Part shown: one piece after another, positions 8,221-16,118 of the stretch
How positions within the stretch are numbered: position 1 is the stretch's first letter
How the letters are laid out: each line of letters opens with the position of its first letter
Assembly (NCBI GenBank): GCA_031179905.1
Contig: JAPSHL010000009.1
Location: 1 to 36,874, forward strand
Length of the DNA stretch: 36,874 nucleotides
Source of the DNA: Bacillus sp. (in: firmicutes)
GTDB lineage: Bacteria; Bacillota; Bacilli; Bacillales; Cytobacillaceae
Reading direction: 5' to 3'
The notes under the pieces: model-generated
Databases searched by the model: none
What the model saw: the letters and a program-made list of their open reading frames with translations, nothing else
Told to the model about the DNA's origin: nothing
Translations under genes and position numbers: made by a program

Positions 8221-9864
8221 ATGAATGTTAATTTACACACGCTGAATGGGCAGATACTTCCTGTATCAATGGAAAACTGGTATACAACAATGCAGCAGCC
8301 GCTGAAAAGCAGGCCCCTTTATAAAGAAGAAAATGGAGTCATCACTTTCGGACAAGTGCTTGTGAAGATTTTTGGTATTCCGGCGGATGAAGATGAATAT
8401 TACAACCAGCTGTATGACTGGGTAAATCAAGATGACAGCAGGCTGATGCTTATCAGCAACGTTCATTTGAACCGTGTTCTCGACAACCAGCACTTCCAGG
8501 CGATCCAAAGAGTTTTGAATTTGCTTCAAGAACAAAACCTTTCTGTCAATCGTTTCGTGGCTTTTTTAGATGGCGAAAATTTGCTATTAAAATCATCCAT
8601 TCCATCCATTCACCGAAAATTAAGGGAAGGGATGATAAAGGTCGTCGAGCGATTTGCAGAAACTGAGCCGAATGGCCTAAAGAGCAGCGACCTGCGAAGA
8701 GTGCTTGTCGATGTCATTAAATGGTCAATCAATCATCTTGCTCCAAACCTTGAAGCTTGCAGTGGTGAAGACAGACTTCCGCAATTCTTATGGTACGGGA
8801 CAGGCAGCAAAAGCCAGGCTTATTTTTTGACATACTTGTCTACACTAGGCTGTGACCTAGTCATTGTTAGTCCGAATGGTGCAGATATTTTCACGCAAAT
8901 TCCCGGCGAAGGTCAGCCAGCTTTTACACATATATATCCGCAAACAAAAGAGGCAGAGGAGTTTCCGACCGAAAAAAGGCGAAGAACGGCAACGGTTGCC
9001 TACAGAGCTTCTAAAGAAATTGAGAGCATTCTTAATCATGAAGGTTCTGGTCTTTATAAACCATGGCAATTAAGGGATTATACTCCATCGTCTGTAACAT
9101 TAAAAACGACTTATGATGAGCTTTTTTTGCTAGAGAAGGAGAAAGCAATGATCCGCCCGAACTTCGAAGTCAGTAATGGAGTAGTGAAAATTCCATCTAT
9201 TTTTGCTAAAGTATTTGGTGTAAGCAGCAACAGAAAGGAATATTGGGATAGGATGCATAGTCTCGTTAATGTCGAGCACGCTCTATTAATCAAGAATTTT
9301 CCTTTTACAAGAGCTGTTGTCAGCGATTACCGCTTTCACTACCAAAATGCTCTCGACAGGGAAGGGAAGTTGGATATAAACAAGATGATGGCATCCAACT
9401 ACTGGAGCTACAGCCGCTTGCCGATAGGTCTGCAAAAGGGTATTGCCTCAAGCATTCGCATAATATGCGATAAGCCGCGCTTAAAGCGGCTGCCGAATGA
9501 ATCAGAAGAGGATGTGTCAATATTTCTGTTTACACAAGGGTTAATCATACCTGCAGATATCCTGAAGCTGCTTCAGAAGTTTGACTATTCTCAGGAGGTG
9601 CCGAGTGTCATCCTTTTCAAGACAGAGCTGAACGGACTTTTCACAAGGGAAGATGCCGCAATTCTGCTCTTACTGAATTCATTTGGTGTGGATGTAATCA
9701 TTTATAATCCGCCGGGCCATACAGACATCGAAACATTCATTCAAGAAGGTTCTTATGATGCTCACTGGCTTGAGGATGTTGTTTTTGATATGGAATATAA
9801 GGAAGAGTCATTCTTTAAGAAAATGATTCTAAACGGCTTCAAAAAAAATAGAAGGGGAGATTAG
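8221..9864 (+). CDS. yceG: YceG family protein, component of the Ter stress operon
   Basis: This 547-residue cytosolic protein has no signal or membrane segment and resembles B. subtilis YceG, encoded in the yceCDEFGH Ter operon. Its biochemical role is unknown. The sequence shows an internal duplication. Residues 38-78 (NGVITF, VKIFGI, EYYNQLYDWVN) align with 319-357 (NGVVKI, AKVFGV, EYWDRMHSLVN). Residues 202-224 (LGCDLVIVSPNGADIF) align with 482-506 (FGVDVIIYNPPGHTDIETF). GGGAAGTGGG precedes the ATG. telA follows after two bases, so both are translated together. Expression is probably ECF-sigma driven. Confidence 0.88.
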   Translation: MNVNLHTLNGQILPVSMENWYTTMQQPLKSRPLYKEENGVITFGQVLVKIFGIPADEDEYYNQLYDWVNQDDSRLMLISNVHLNRVLDNQHFQAIQRVLNLLQEQNLSVNRFVAFLDGENLLLKSSIPSIHRKLREGMIKVVERFAETEPNGLKSSDLRRVLVDVIKWSINHLAPNLEACSGEDRLPQFLWYGTGSKSQAYFLTYLSTLGCDLVIVSPNGADIFTQIPGEGQPAFTHIYPQTKEAEEFPTEKRRRTATVAYRASKEIESILNHEGSGLYKPWQLRDYTPSSVTLKTTYDELFLLEKEKAMIRPNFEVSNGVVKIPSIFAKVFGVSSNRKEYWDRMHSLVNVEHALLIKNFPFTRAVVSDYRFHYQNALDREGKLDINKMMASNYWSYSRLPIGLQKGIASSIRIICDKPRLKRLPNESEEDVSIFLFTQGLIIPADILKLLQKFDYSQEVPSVILFKTELNGLFTREDAAILLLLNSFGVDVIIYNPPGHTDIETFIQEGSYDAHWLEDVVFDMEYKEESFFKKMILNGFKKNRRGD

Positions 9865-9866
9865 CA

Positions 9867-10970
9867 GTGAATATGCAATCATCTAATTCTTCAAGTAATG
9901 ATCATCAAGTTATAGATGTATTAACGGAAAACAAAGTTTCCGAAATCAAGCTTTCCTTAAGAAACGAACCTGAAGTGCAGCAATTGGCTAGGTCGATTGA
10001 CGAAAGAGACCAAATTCAAATATTGGAGTTCGGTAAAGAGCCTGCTGTTCAAATTTCTAAATTCTCTGATCAAATTTTAGGAAATATGAGAACGACTAAA
10101 GTGGAAGATTCAGGAGAACTTTTGAAGCAGCTCGGGAGAATTATGGATAAGTTTGATAAAAAGGATTTTGAACAATCTTCAAAAGGACTATTCGGTAAGC
10201 TGTTTAAGAAAAGCGAAAAAATAATGGAGAAACTTTTCGGCAAATACCAGTCCATGGGGCAGGAAATAGATAAAGTATATGTTGAAATTTCTAAATATCA
10301 ATCTGAGATGGTTGATTCAACGAATATGCTCGATAATATGTATGAGCAAAACTATCAATATTACCTGACACTCGAGAAGTATGCTGTTGCTGGTGCTATG
10401 AAATCGGAACAGCTGAAAGAAGAAGTTCTTCCCCCGCTTGAAGCAAAAGCCATTCAAGGCGATCAGCTTGCTTCCATGCAACTGGATACATTGCGCAATG
10501 CAATTGAGCTTATTGACCAACGCGTCTATGATTTAGAAATGGCTAAAATGGTAGCCCTGCAGACAGCACCGCAGATCAGATTGCTGCAACGGGGTAATAC
10601 GAAGCTGATCGGAAAAATCAATTCCGCCTTTGTCACAACAATTCCGATCTTCAAAAACGGCCTAATTCAGGCTGTTGCTGCGAAAAGACAGAAGCTTGTA
10701 GCAGACAGCATGAGCGAACTTGACCGTCGAACGAATGAAATGCTTGTCCGCAATGCGCAGAACATATCTCAACAAAGTGTTGATATCGCAAGACTGGCAG
10801 GTGCTCCAAGCATTAAAATTGAGACAATTGAGGAATCATGGAATATCATCATGAAGGGTATGCAAGAGACTAAGTCGATTGAGGAAGAGAATAAGAGACT
10901 TCGTGAAGAAGGTACAAAAAAACTCGAGCAGCTTCAGAACAATTTCAAGCAAATGAAATTAAAAGGGTAA
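9867..10970 (+). CDS. yceH: TelA-like toxic anion resistance protein
   Basis: This 367-residue protein matches the TelA family (PF05816; YceH in B. subtilis), associated with resistance to tellurite and envelope-active agents. It is soluble and highly helical, with long charged coiled-coil stretches at both ends and the core LGKIMDKFDKKDF-like and DQRVYDLEMAKMVALQTAPQ regions typical of the family. The start is GTG 9867, supported by GGGGAG (9854-9859) seven bases upstream. The in-frame ATG at 9873 is too far from it. It starts two bases after yceG. The mechanism is not established. A hairpin separates it from the following terD. Confidence 0.92.
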   Translation: MNMQSSNSSSNDHQVIDVLTENKVSEIKLSLRNEPEVQQLARSIDERDQIQILEFGKEPAVQISKFSDQILGNMRTTKVEDSGELLKQLGRIMDKFDKKDFEQSSKGLFGKLFKKSEKIMEKLFGKYQSMGQEIDKVYVEISKYQSEMVDSTNMLDNMYEQNYQYYLTLEKYAVAGAMKSEQLKEEVLPPLEAKAIQGDQLASMQLDTLRNAIELIDQRVYDLEMAKMVALQTAPQIRLLQRGNTKLIGKINSAFVTTIPIFKNGLIQAVAAKRQKLVADSMSELDRRTNEMLVRNAQNISQQSVDIARLAGAPSIKIETIEESWNIIMKGMQETKSIEEENKRLREEGTKKLEQLQNNFKQMKLKG

Positions 10971-10976
10971 CCTTAA

Positions 10977-10993
10977 GGGCAGCTTGGCTGCCC
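10977..10993 (+). other. Intercistronic GC hairpin between telA and terD
   Basis: GGGCAGC and GCTGCCC form a perfect 7-bp stem with a TTG loop, seven bases after the telA stop. There is no T-run, so it is not a standard terminator. A role in mRNA processing or 3'-end protection is possible. Confidence 0.7.
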
Positions 10994-11031
10994 TAGTATA
11001 AAAAATAATATAATACATAGGGGTGGAGTAT

Positions 11032-11643
11032 ATGGCAATCAATCTTCAAAAAGGGCAAAGAGTCGATTTAACAAAAGGTAATCCAGGTTTATCGAAAATT
11101 ATGGTAGGACTTGGCTGGGATCCTGTACAGCAAAAGGGAGGCGGCTTGTTAGGCTCCTTGTTCGGAGGCGGCGGCTCAGGTGGAAATGTCGACTGTGATG
11201 CATCTGTGCTTATGCTCGATGAGAACGGTAAAGTAAAAGGAAACAGTGATGTTATTTATTTTGGCAACTTGAAGAGCAGGGACGGAAGCATCCAGCATTC
11301 AGGCGACAATTTGACTGGAGACGGTGCAGGCGATGATGAGCAGGTTTTCGTAGAGTTAGCACAAGTGCCTGCATCTGTTCATAAGCTTGTATTTGTCGTT
11401 AATATTTATGATGCAATTAAAAGAAAACAGCACTTCGGAATGATTCAAAATGCTTTCATCCGTATTGTTAATCCGAGCTCTAACGAGACACTGCTTCACT
11501 ATAACCTGACAGATAATTATAATGGCATGACAAGTCTGATCGTAGGTGAACTTTACAGACACGGCCAAGAATGGAAGTTTGGTGCAATCGGTTCTGGTAC
11601 ATCTGCCGGCAGCCTTGGCGAAGTTGTAAAATCTTATTCTTAA
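11032..11643 (+). CDS. yceC: TerD family protein with a glycine-rich insertion
   Basis: This 203-residue protein starts at ATG 11032 behind GGGGTGGAG and has the conserved [21 protein letters not shown] terminus. Where the sister TerD proteins read [15 protein letters not shown], this one carries an insertion with GGGLLGSLFGGGGSGG followed by NVDCDAS, losing part of the first acidic cluster. The second acidic region is altered too (DNLTGDGAGDDEQ). This is a recognisable TerD subtype, probably with changed calcium binding or an added flexible surface. It sits between telA and another terD in the same operon. The gene symbol is tentative. Confidence 0.9.
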   Translation: MAINLQKGQRVDLTKGNPGLSKIMVGLGWDPVQQKGGGLLGSLFGGGGSGGNVDCDASVLMLDENGKVKGNSDVIYFGNLKSRDGSIQHSGDNLTGDGAGDDEQVFVELAQVPASVHKLVFVVNIYDAIKRKQHFGMIQNAFIRIVNPSSNETLLHYNLTDNYNGMTSLIVGELYRHGQEWKFGAIGSGTSAGSLGEVVKSYS

Positions 11644-11683
11644 TATTCAATAGCTTAAAATGCATAAAAAGGAGGAGAAAAGG

Positions 11684-12262
11684 ATGACCATCAATCTATC
11701 AAAAGGACAAAGAATTGATCTGACAAAAACAAACCCGGGCTTGACAAGAGCTGTAATTGGATTGGGCTGGGATACGAACCGCTACGATGGCGGAATTGAT
11801 TTTGACTTGGATGCATCAGCTTTCTTGGCAGATGAAAACAGCAAGGTAGTCAATGATGTGGATTTCATTTTCTATAATAACCTTGTTCATCCGAGCGGCG
11901 GTGTGGAGCATACAGGGGACAACCGTACAGGCGCAGGAGACGGGGATGATGAGCAGATTGTCATCGACTTTTCTAAAATACCTGCACATATAAGTAAAGT
12001 AGGCATTGCAGTAACAATTCATGATGCTGATTCAAGAAATCAAAATTTCGGCCAAGTTTCTAACGCGTTTGTTCGCGTGGTTAATGAAGAAACGAATGTG
12101 GAAATACTTCGTTTTGACTTGGGAGAAGATTTCTCTGTAGAGACAGCAGTCGTTATTTGTGAACTGTACAAACATAATGGCGACTGGAAGTTCAATGCAA
12201 TCGGAAGCGGCTTTTCTGGTGGACTTGCTGCGTTATGCCGTAACTATGGATTGGAAGTATAA
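11684..12262 (+). CDS. yceE: TerD family protein
   Basis: This 192-residue TerD protein starts at ATG 11684, eight bases after AAGGAGG (11669-11675). The in-frame ATG at 11660 precedes the ribosome binding site. It has intact acidic motifs ([21 protein letters not shown]) and is close to the terD at 1537, clearly a paralogue. It is the last gene of the yceG-telA-terD-terD unit and is followed by a terminator. It is probably a cytosolic calcium-binding stress protein acting with TerC and TelA. Which yceC/D/E gene it corresponds to is uncertain. Confidence 0.93.
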   Translation: MTINLSKGQRIDLTKTNPGLTRAVIGLGWDTNRYDGGIDFDLDASAFLADENSKVVNDVDFIFYNNLVHPSGGVEHTGDNRTGAGDGDDEQIVIDFSKIPAHISKVGIAVTIHDADSRNQNFGQVSNAFVRVVNEETNVEILRFDLGEDFSVETAVVICELYKHNGDWKFNAIGSGFSGGLAALCRNYGLEV

Positions 12263-12312
12263 TTTAGAATTTCCGGTAAGTGAATAACAACAAATAGCCT
12301 TTCAGAATAGAA

Positions 12313-12344
12313 CCCTTCATAGTTCTTTTTGAAGGGCTTTTTTT
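12313..12344 (+). terminator. Terminator closing the Ter island
   Basis: CCCTTC (12313-12318) pairs with GAAGGG (12331-12336), followed by C and a T-run of seven. Confidence 0.85.
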
Positions 12345-12391
12345 GAAGGTATTGCCAATATTTTTAATAACTCATATCCTCTCTTAATTTA

Positions 12392-12413
12392 TGCTATAAT
12401 CTAGTAGATTATA
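12392..12413 (+). promoter_or_regulatory. Extended -10 promoter overlapped by a perfect 9-bp dyad
   Basis: TG-C-TATAAT (12392-12400) is an extended -10 element. The arms TATAATCTA (12395-12403) and TAGATTATA (12405-12413) around a single G form a perfect palindrome over the -10 and start region, as expected of a repressor operator. Confidence 0.6.
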
Positions 12414-12483
12414 AAATTAGGAATTCTGCTAAAACATCACACATAAATTTACAAACACCGCAAGAAAGATGGGGAAAATTAGG

Positions 12484-13191
12484 ATGAAGCATATAAAAAG
12501 ATTTGTGCCTTTTTTTATGATTGGCATAGTTTCTTTACTTATGGGGAATTCTCAGCAGGATATAGACGGAATACTTCTTAAGGATTTTCCAATCCAATCA
12601 ATTATTAAGGGAGAGCTGACTCAAACTGAACAGGCGAACCTTCAAAATATTATTTTGCTGCCAAGAGGATCATTTGATCAAAAAGAAGCGGCGACAATCA
12701 TTAATCGAATTAACAGACTGCCGCAATCTTTGTTGCAGAAAGTCCAGCAAAAAAACATAAAAATTAAGCTGTTTACAGGGAAGTTGACGGATAATCCAAC
12801 AGCAAAACAGTTTGCTGGAATTATTCCGAGAGGCTATCGTACTGAAAAGACATGGGATGACGTACCCGGAATCGGCGGCGGACAAACGGTGCTTGTTAAG
12901 ATCGGAGCGAGCAGCAAGGGAAGCGGTCACGGATCCGTCAATTTGGAGTTTCATGAACTTGCTCATTCGATTGACTATAAGGTTTTGAATTATTATAGTA
13001 AAACTAAACCATTTATTGCAGCATGGAATAAGGAGAAAGGTACCCTTTTTCCATACAGCCAATATTTTTTGAACTATCCAGAGGAATACTTTGCTGAAAC
13101 CTTTGCCATGTATTATTTAGGCGGTTCTGCAAAGGAAACATTAAAGGAACTGGCACCTTTAACATATAAACAAATTGCCGGTATTAAATAA
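12484..13191 (+). CDS. Secreted anthrax-lethal-factor-like (ATLF) zinc metallopeptidase
   Basis: This protein of about 235 residues has a basic N terminus and hydrophobic segment (KRFVPFFMIGIVSLLMG), consistent with export. The zinc motif FHELAHSID supplies HExxH (about residues 157-161), and EEYFAETFAMYY downstream provides the distal glutamate ligand, the arrangement of the anthrax lethal factor catalytic domain family (PF07737). Many Bacillus genomes carry small stand-alone members whose substrates are unknown. ATG 12484 is favoured, with GGGG nine bases upstream. ATG 12469 is the alternative. It lies between the Ter island terminator and thyA, transcribed from its own dyad-covered promoter. 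Confidence 0.82.
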   Translation: MKHIKRFVPFFMIGIVSLLMGNSQQDIDGILLKDFPIQSIIKGELTQTEQANLQNIILLPRGSFDQKEAATIINRINRLPQSLLQKVQQKNIKIKLFTGKLTDNPTAKQFAGIIPRGYRTEKTWDDVPGIGGGQTVLVKIGASSKGSGHGSVNLEFHELAHSIDYKVLNYYSKTKPFIAAWNKEKGTLFPYSQYFLNYPEEYFAETFAMYYLGGSAKETLKELAPLTYKQIAGIK

Positions 13192-13223
13192 GTAAATCTT
13201 AGCAGGAAAAGGATGTTGAATAA

Positions 13224-14018
13224 ATGAAGCAATATTTAGACCTATGCAAGCATGTCTTGACGGCGGGAACGAAGAAAGAGGATCGTACGGGAACTGGTAC
13301 TGTCAGTACGTTTGGATATCAAATGCGATTCGATCTGGCAGAAGGATTTCCGCTGATTACGACGAAAAAGCTCCACTTGCGTTCGATTATTCATGAGCTG
13401 TTATGGTTCTTAAATGGAGATACTAATATTAAATATTTACAGGACAACAATGTACGAATATGGAATGAATGGGCTGATGAGGACGGAAATCTCGGGCCTG
13501 TTTACGGACATCAATGGAGATCATGGCCAGCAAGAGACGGCAGCACGATTGATCAGATAGCTGAATTGATACACACAATAAAAAATAACCCTGATTCCCG
13601 TAGAATGATTGTGAGTGCGTGGAATGTCGGGGACATACCTGACATGGCATTGCCTCCATGTCATTGTCTGTTCCAATTTTATGTAGCGGACGGCAAACTT
13701 TCATGCCAGCTGTATCAGCGTTCAGCTGATGTCTTTTTAGGGGTGCCTTTCAATATCGCTTCATATGCCTTGCTGACATATATGATTGCCCAAGTATGTG
13801 ACCTGGAGGTTGGTGAGTTTATTCATACTTTCGGCGATGTGCATATATATAATAATCATATTGAGCAGGTTGAGCTTCAGCTAACGAGAGAACCAAAGCC
13901 GTTGCCGCAGCTTGTGCTGAATAAAGATGTAAAAGACATATTCTCCTTTAAATATGAAGACTTTGAAATTGTAAACTATGAAGCACATCCTCATATTAAA
14001 GGAGTGGTAAGTGTATGA
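13224..14018 (+). CDS. thyA: Thymidylate synthase
   Basis: This 264-residue protein has the length of the short E. coli-type ThyA (ThyB in B. subtilis). The nucleophile Cys146 lies in the canonical PPCHC motif, the dUMP-binding arginines in SRRMI and the QRSAD motif are present, and the C terminus [10 protein letters not shown] is close to normal. It converts dUMP and methylene-THF to dTMP and DHF in the cytosol. Its stop codon overlaps the start of dfrA (ATGA), coupling production of DHF to its reduction. AAAGGATG lies upstream of the ATG. The position is conserved in Bacillus except that the Ter island separates it from ypjP. Confidence 0.98.
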   Translation: MKQYLDLCKHVLTAGTKKEDRTGTGTVSTFGYQMRFDLAEGFPLITTKKLHLRSIIHELLWFLNGDTNIKYLQDNNVRIWNEWADEDGNLGPVYGHQWRSWPARDGSTIDQIAELIHTIKNNPDSRRMIVSAWNVGDIPDMALPPCHCLFQFYVADGKLSCQLYQRSADVFLGVPFNIASYALLTYMIAQVCDLEVGEFIHTFGDVHIYNNHIEQVELQLTREPKPLPQLVLNKDVKDIFSFKYEDFEIVNYEAHPHIKGVVSV

Positions 14019-14500
14019 TTTCAATGATTGTAGCGATGGATGACAAGCAGGCAATCGGGTATAACAACCAATTGCCTTGGCATCTGCCTGAAGACTTAAA
14101 GTATTTCAAGAAGGTCACTACAGGCCACCCTATTGTTATGGGCAGAAAAACAAGGGATTCAATCGGCCGGAATTTGCCGAACAGGGAAAATGTTATTTTG
14201 ACTAGAGACAAGCATTATGCTTGCGAAGGCTGTACAGTTCTCCATTCGTTCGATGATTTCAGTAACTGGCAAGCATTGAAGGAAGAGGAAATTTTTATAA
14301 TCGGCGGATCGGAAATTTTTAAAGAAACACTCCACATCACGGACAGGCTGTACATAACTGAAATCAGCGGTGAATTTGAGGCAGACACCTATTTTCCTAA
14401 AATTGACTGGAACGAGTGGCATATCATCAGTGAAGAAAAAGGCATCAGAAATGAACAGAATGACTATGATTACCGCTTCCTTGTATATGAACGGAACTAA
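14015..14500 (+). CDS. dfrA: Dihydrofolate reductase
   Basis: This 161-residue protein of normal length carries the catalytic-site motif [12 protein letters not shown] with the key acidic residue Asp27. It also has the NADPH-binding [21 protein letters not shown] region and IIGGSEIF near residue 95. It reduces DHF to THF, regenerating the folate consumed by ThyA. The start overlaps the thyA stop by four bases. The sequence GGAGTGG inside thyA (14001-14007) is its ribosome binding site. Transcription ends in the shared terminator. A chromosomal housekeeping enzyme is the natural reading, not an acquired trimethoprim-resistance form. Confidence 0.98.
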   Translation: MISMIVAMDDKQAIGYNNQLPWHLPEDLKYFKKVTTGHPIVMGRKTRDSIGRNLPNRENVILTRDKHYACEGCTVLHSFDDFSNWQALKEEEIFIIGGSEIFKETLHITDRLYITEISGEFEADTYFPKIDWNEWHIISEEKGIRNEQNDYDYRFLVYERN

Positions 14501-14504
14501 TAGC

Positions 14505-14539
14505 AAAAAACCAAATCAGGCTGCTGATTTGGTTTTTTT
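14505..14539. terminator. Bidirectional terminator between dfrA and hemolysin III gene
   Basis: CCAAATCAG and CTGATTTGG form a perfect stem around GCTG, flanked by A-run and T-run, so it can stop transcription from both converging genes. Confidence 0.92.
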
Positions 14540-15161
14540 ATACATAAAATAATATACAAAAATACATGAACGAGCTTCCAGCTAATACGAAAACATGCCA
14601 GATTGCATGGAAGTATGGAGTTTTTTGCAGCACATAAAATATGCTTCCGAGTGTATAAAGGACGCCGCCGATAATAAGCAGTACCGCACCTTGTGTCCCA
14701 ATCGCTTGGAATATAGGAACAATCGCTGAAATAATCAGCCAGCCCATAATTACGTAGAGGATCGTTGATGCGACAATAAACTTTTTCACGAAATAACATT
14801 TAAAGACAATTCCTGCAATAGCAAGTCCCCACACTATTCCGAATAATGTCCAGCCAAGGGGTCCTCTTATAGCGACCAGCAAAAAGGGTGTGTAAGTCCC
14901 TGCGATTAGTAAATAGATTGCAGAATGGTCAAGAATTTCAAAGAAATCCTTCAGCTTTTCGTATGTTGTGCTGTGAAGAAGAGTCGAGCATAAATATAGG
15001 AGAAGCATTGTTGTACCGAAAATCGAAAAACTGACGATTCTCCACGGATTTTCAGTTTCAGCTGCATATAGGATTAAAAAAACAAGCGCTGGAATGCTTA
15101 AAAGAAAGCCGATTCCATGTGTAATACTGTTAGCTATTTCTTCTTTTACAGAGAACTTCAT
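14538..15161 (-). CDS. yplQ: Hemolysin III / PAQR family membrane protein
   Basis: This 207-residue protein has seven predicted membrane segments and the conserved PAQR histidines and acids: NSITHGIG near the N terminus, FEILDHSAIYLLIAGTYTPF in the middle and FHAIWHVFVLAGS at the end. Family members (TIGR01065) bind zinc and include B. cereus hemolysin III. Lipid hydrolase-like activity is suspected, and haemolysis in this species is not implied. The start at 15161 is set by GAGGAGT about seven bases upstream. Longer upstream frames lack a ribosome binding site. It is convergent with dfrA, as yplQ sits near dfrA in B. subtilis. Confidence 0.92.
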   Translation of the reverse strand: MKFSVKEEIANSITHGIGFLLSIPALVFLILYAAETENPWRIVSFSIFGTTMLLLYLCSTLLHSTTYEKLKDFFEILDHSAIYLLIAGTYTPFLLVAIRGPLGWTLFGIVWGLAIAGIVFKCYFVKKFIVASTILYVIMGWLIISAIVPIFQAIGTQGAVLLIIGGVLYTLGSIFYVLQKTPYFHAIWHVFVLAGSSFMYFCILFYV

Positions 15162-15277
15162 TCGATCACTCCTCATGTATATTTTACTTGATATAAGGAA
15201 TAAAGACAAATAAAGCAATAAAATGGAAACTATAGATGAACTTAAAACGTACATTTAGGGAAAGGGGGGAGAAAGCT

Positions 15278-15985
15278 TTGCTGTATTTTTATTTTCTGTT
15301 TTTGCTAATCATTTTCGGAACTGCCAGCCGTTATTTTATGTACGGACAGTTTGATGTTACTTCGATTTTGATAGCATTACTTCTGCCGGTTTCTGCTGTG
15401 GTTATGTACACTATTGCAAGAATACTTTCGAAAAAAGAACAAGCTTATCTGCCAGATCAGGACGAAAACTGGTCCATTTATGTGCTGCAAAAAGTACTTC
15501 ACACACCAAAACCGCTTTTTAAAGGAAGAGAAAAAAAGGGAGTATATCAGCGCTATTATGTAAAACGCTGGCATAAATTAATTAACAGCTGTATAGAAGG
15601 GAAAACGCCATGGTATCTCTCCTTTAGACTGAGAATTGGTGATAATGTTTATAATGTAGAGTGGGAGCGGGATAGATTTCTGTCAAATAATGAAAACTGG
15701 GTTCTTTACAAAAATGGCGAAATATTTGGAAAAGCAGCAACTGTCTTTACCATGAAGCATGCTGTTCATTTGAAAGAATACATAAAAGGGAAGTTTGGAG
15801 AGGAAGAGTTCACAATCACTTCTCAAACGATAAAGGGGGAGGCTAAGTTACAGTGGAACGGCAGAATGGCCGGCAGCATTAAGAGGAACAATCTGATCAG
15901 CGGTGTTCATACAATTACAACTAATGATGATAAAGAAACAGTAATATTGGCATTAATGCTTTTTAAAATGTATTATAAACCTTAA
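15278..15985 (+). CDS. Hypothetical protein with two N-terminal TM segments
   Basis: The protein is about 235 residues from TTG 15278, which has an excellent GGGGGGAG ribosome binding site six bases upstream. ATG 15236 (14 residues longer) has only a weak one. Two hydrophobic helices at the N terminus precede a soluble domain with alternating basic/aromatic strands (YQRYYVKRWHKL, WYLSFRLRIGDNVYNVEWE). The layout recalls Bacillus proteins annotated as tubby C-terminal-like, but I cannot confirm this and leave the function open. It is divergent from the hemolysin III gene and followed by ilvA. Confidence 0.75.
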   Translation: MLYFYFLFLLIIFGTASRYFMYGQFDVTSILIALLLPVSAVVMYTIARILSKKEQAYLPDQDENWSIYVLQKVLHTPKPLFKGREKKGVYQRYYVKRWHKLINSCIEGKTPWYLSFRLRIGDNVYNVEWERDRFLSNNENWVLYKNGEIFGKAATVFTMKHAVHLKEYIKGKFGEEEFTITSQTIKGEAKLQWNGRMAGSIKRNNLISGVHTITTNDDKETVILALMLFKMYYKP

Positions 15986-16073
15986 AATATTGGAATCTTC
16001 AGTTACTAATAACTAATTTGTAGTGAAAAAACAAAAAATTTAGAATTATTATGATGGAATTCCCCTTATGACA

Positions 16074-16082
16074 TGTTATAAT
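16074..16082 (+). promoter_or_regulatory. Extended -10 promoter for ilvA
   Basis: TG-T-TATAAT (16074-16082) lies 37 bp before the ilvA ATG. No good -35 is visible, as is usual for extended -10 promoters. No T-box or clear CodY site was seen in 15986-16118. Confidence 0.6.
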
Positions 16083-16118
16083 GTACAAATTAATAGGGGA
16101 AGAAATGAGGGTGTGGTT

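Noticed and set aside
11009..11014. TATAAT before the second terD, possible internal promoter
   Set aside because: There is no acceptable -35 at 16-18 bp and no TG extension, and AT-rich spacers produce such hexamers by chance.
13998..14018. Possibility that dfrA is an acquired trimethoprim-resistance gene
   Set aside because: It is translationally coupled to thyA in the conserved chromosomal order and has ordinary housekeeping DHFR motifs.
16020..16060. CodY-like AATTT...AATT sequence upstream of ilvA
   Set aside because: It is too degenerate against the AATTTTCWGAAAATT consensus to call in such AT-rich DNA.
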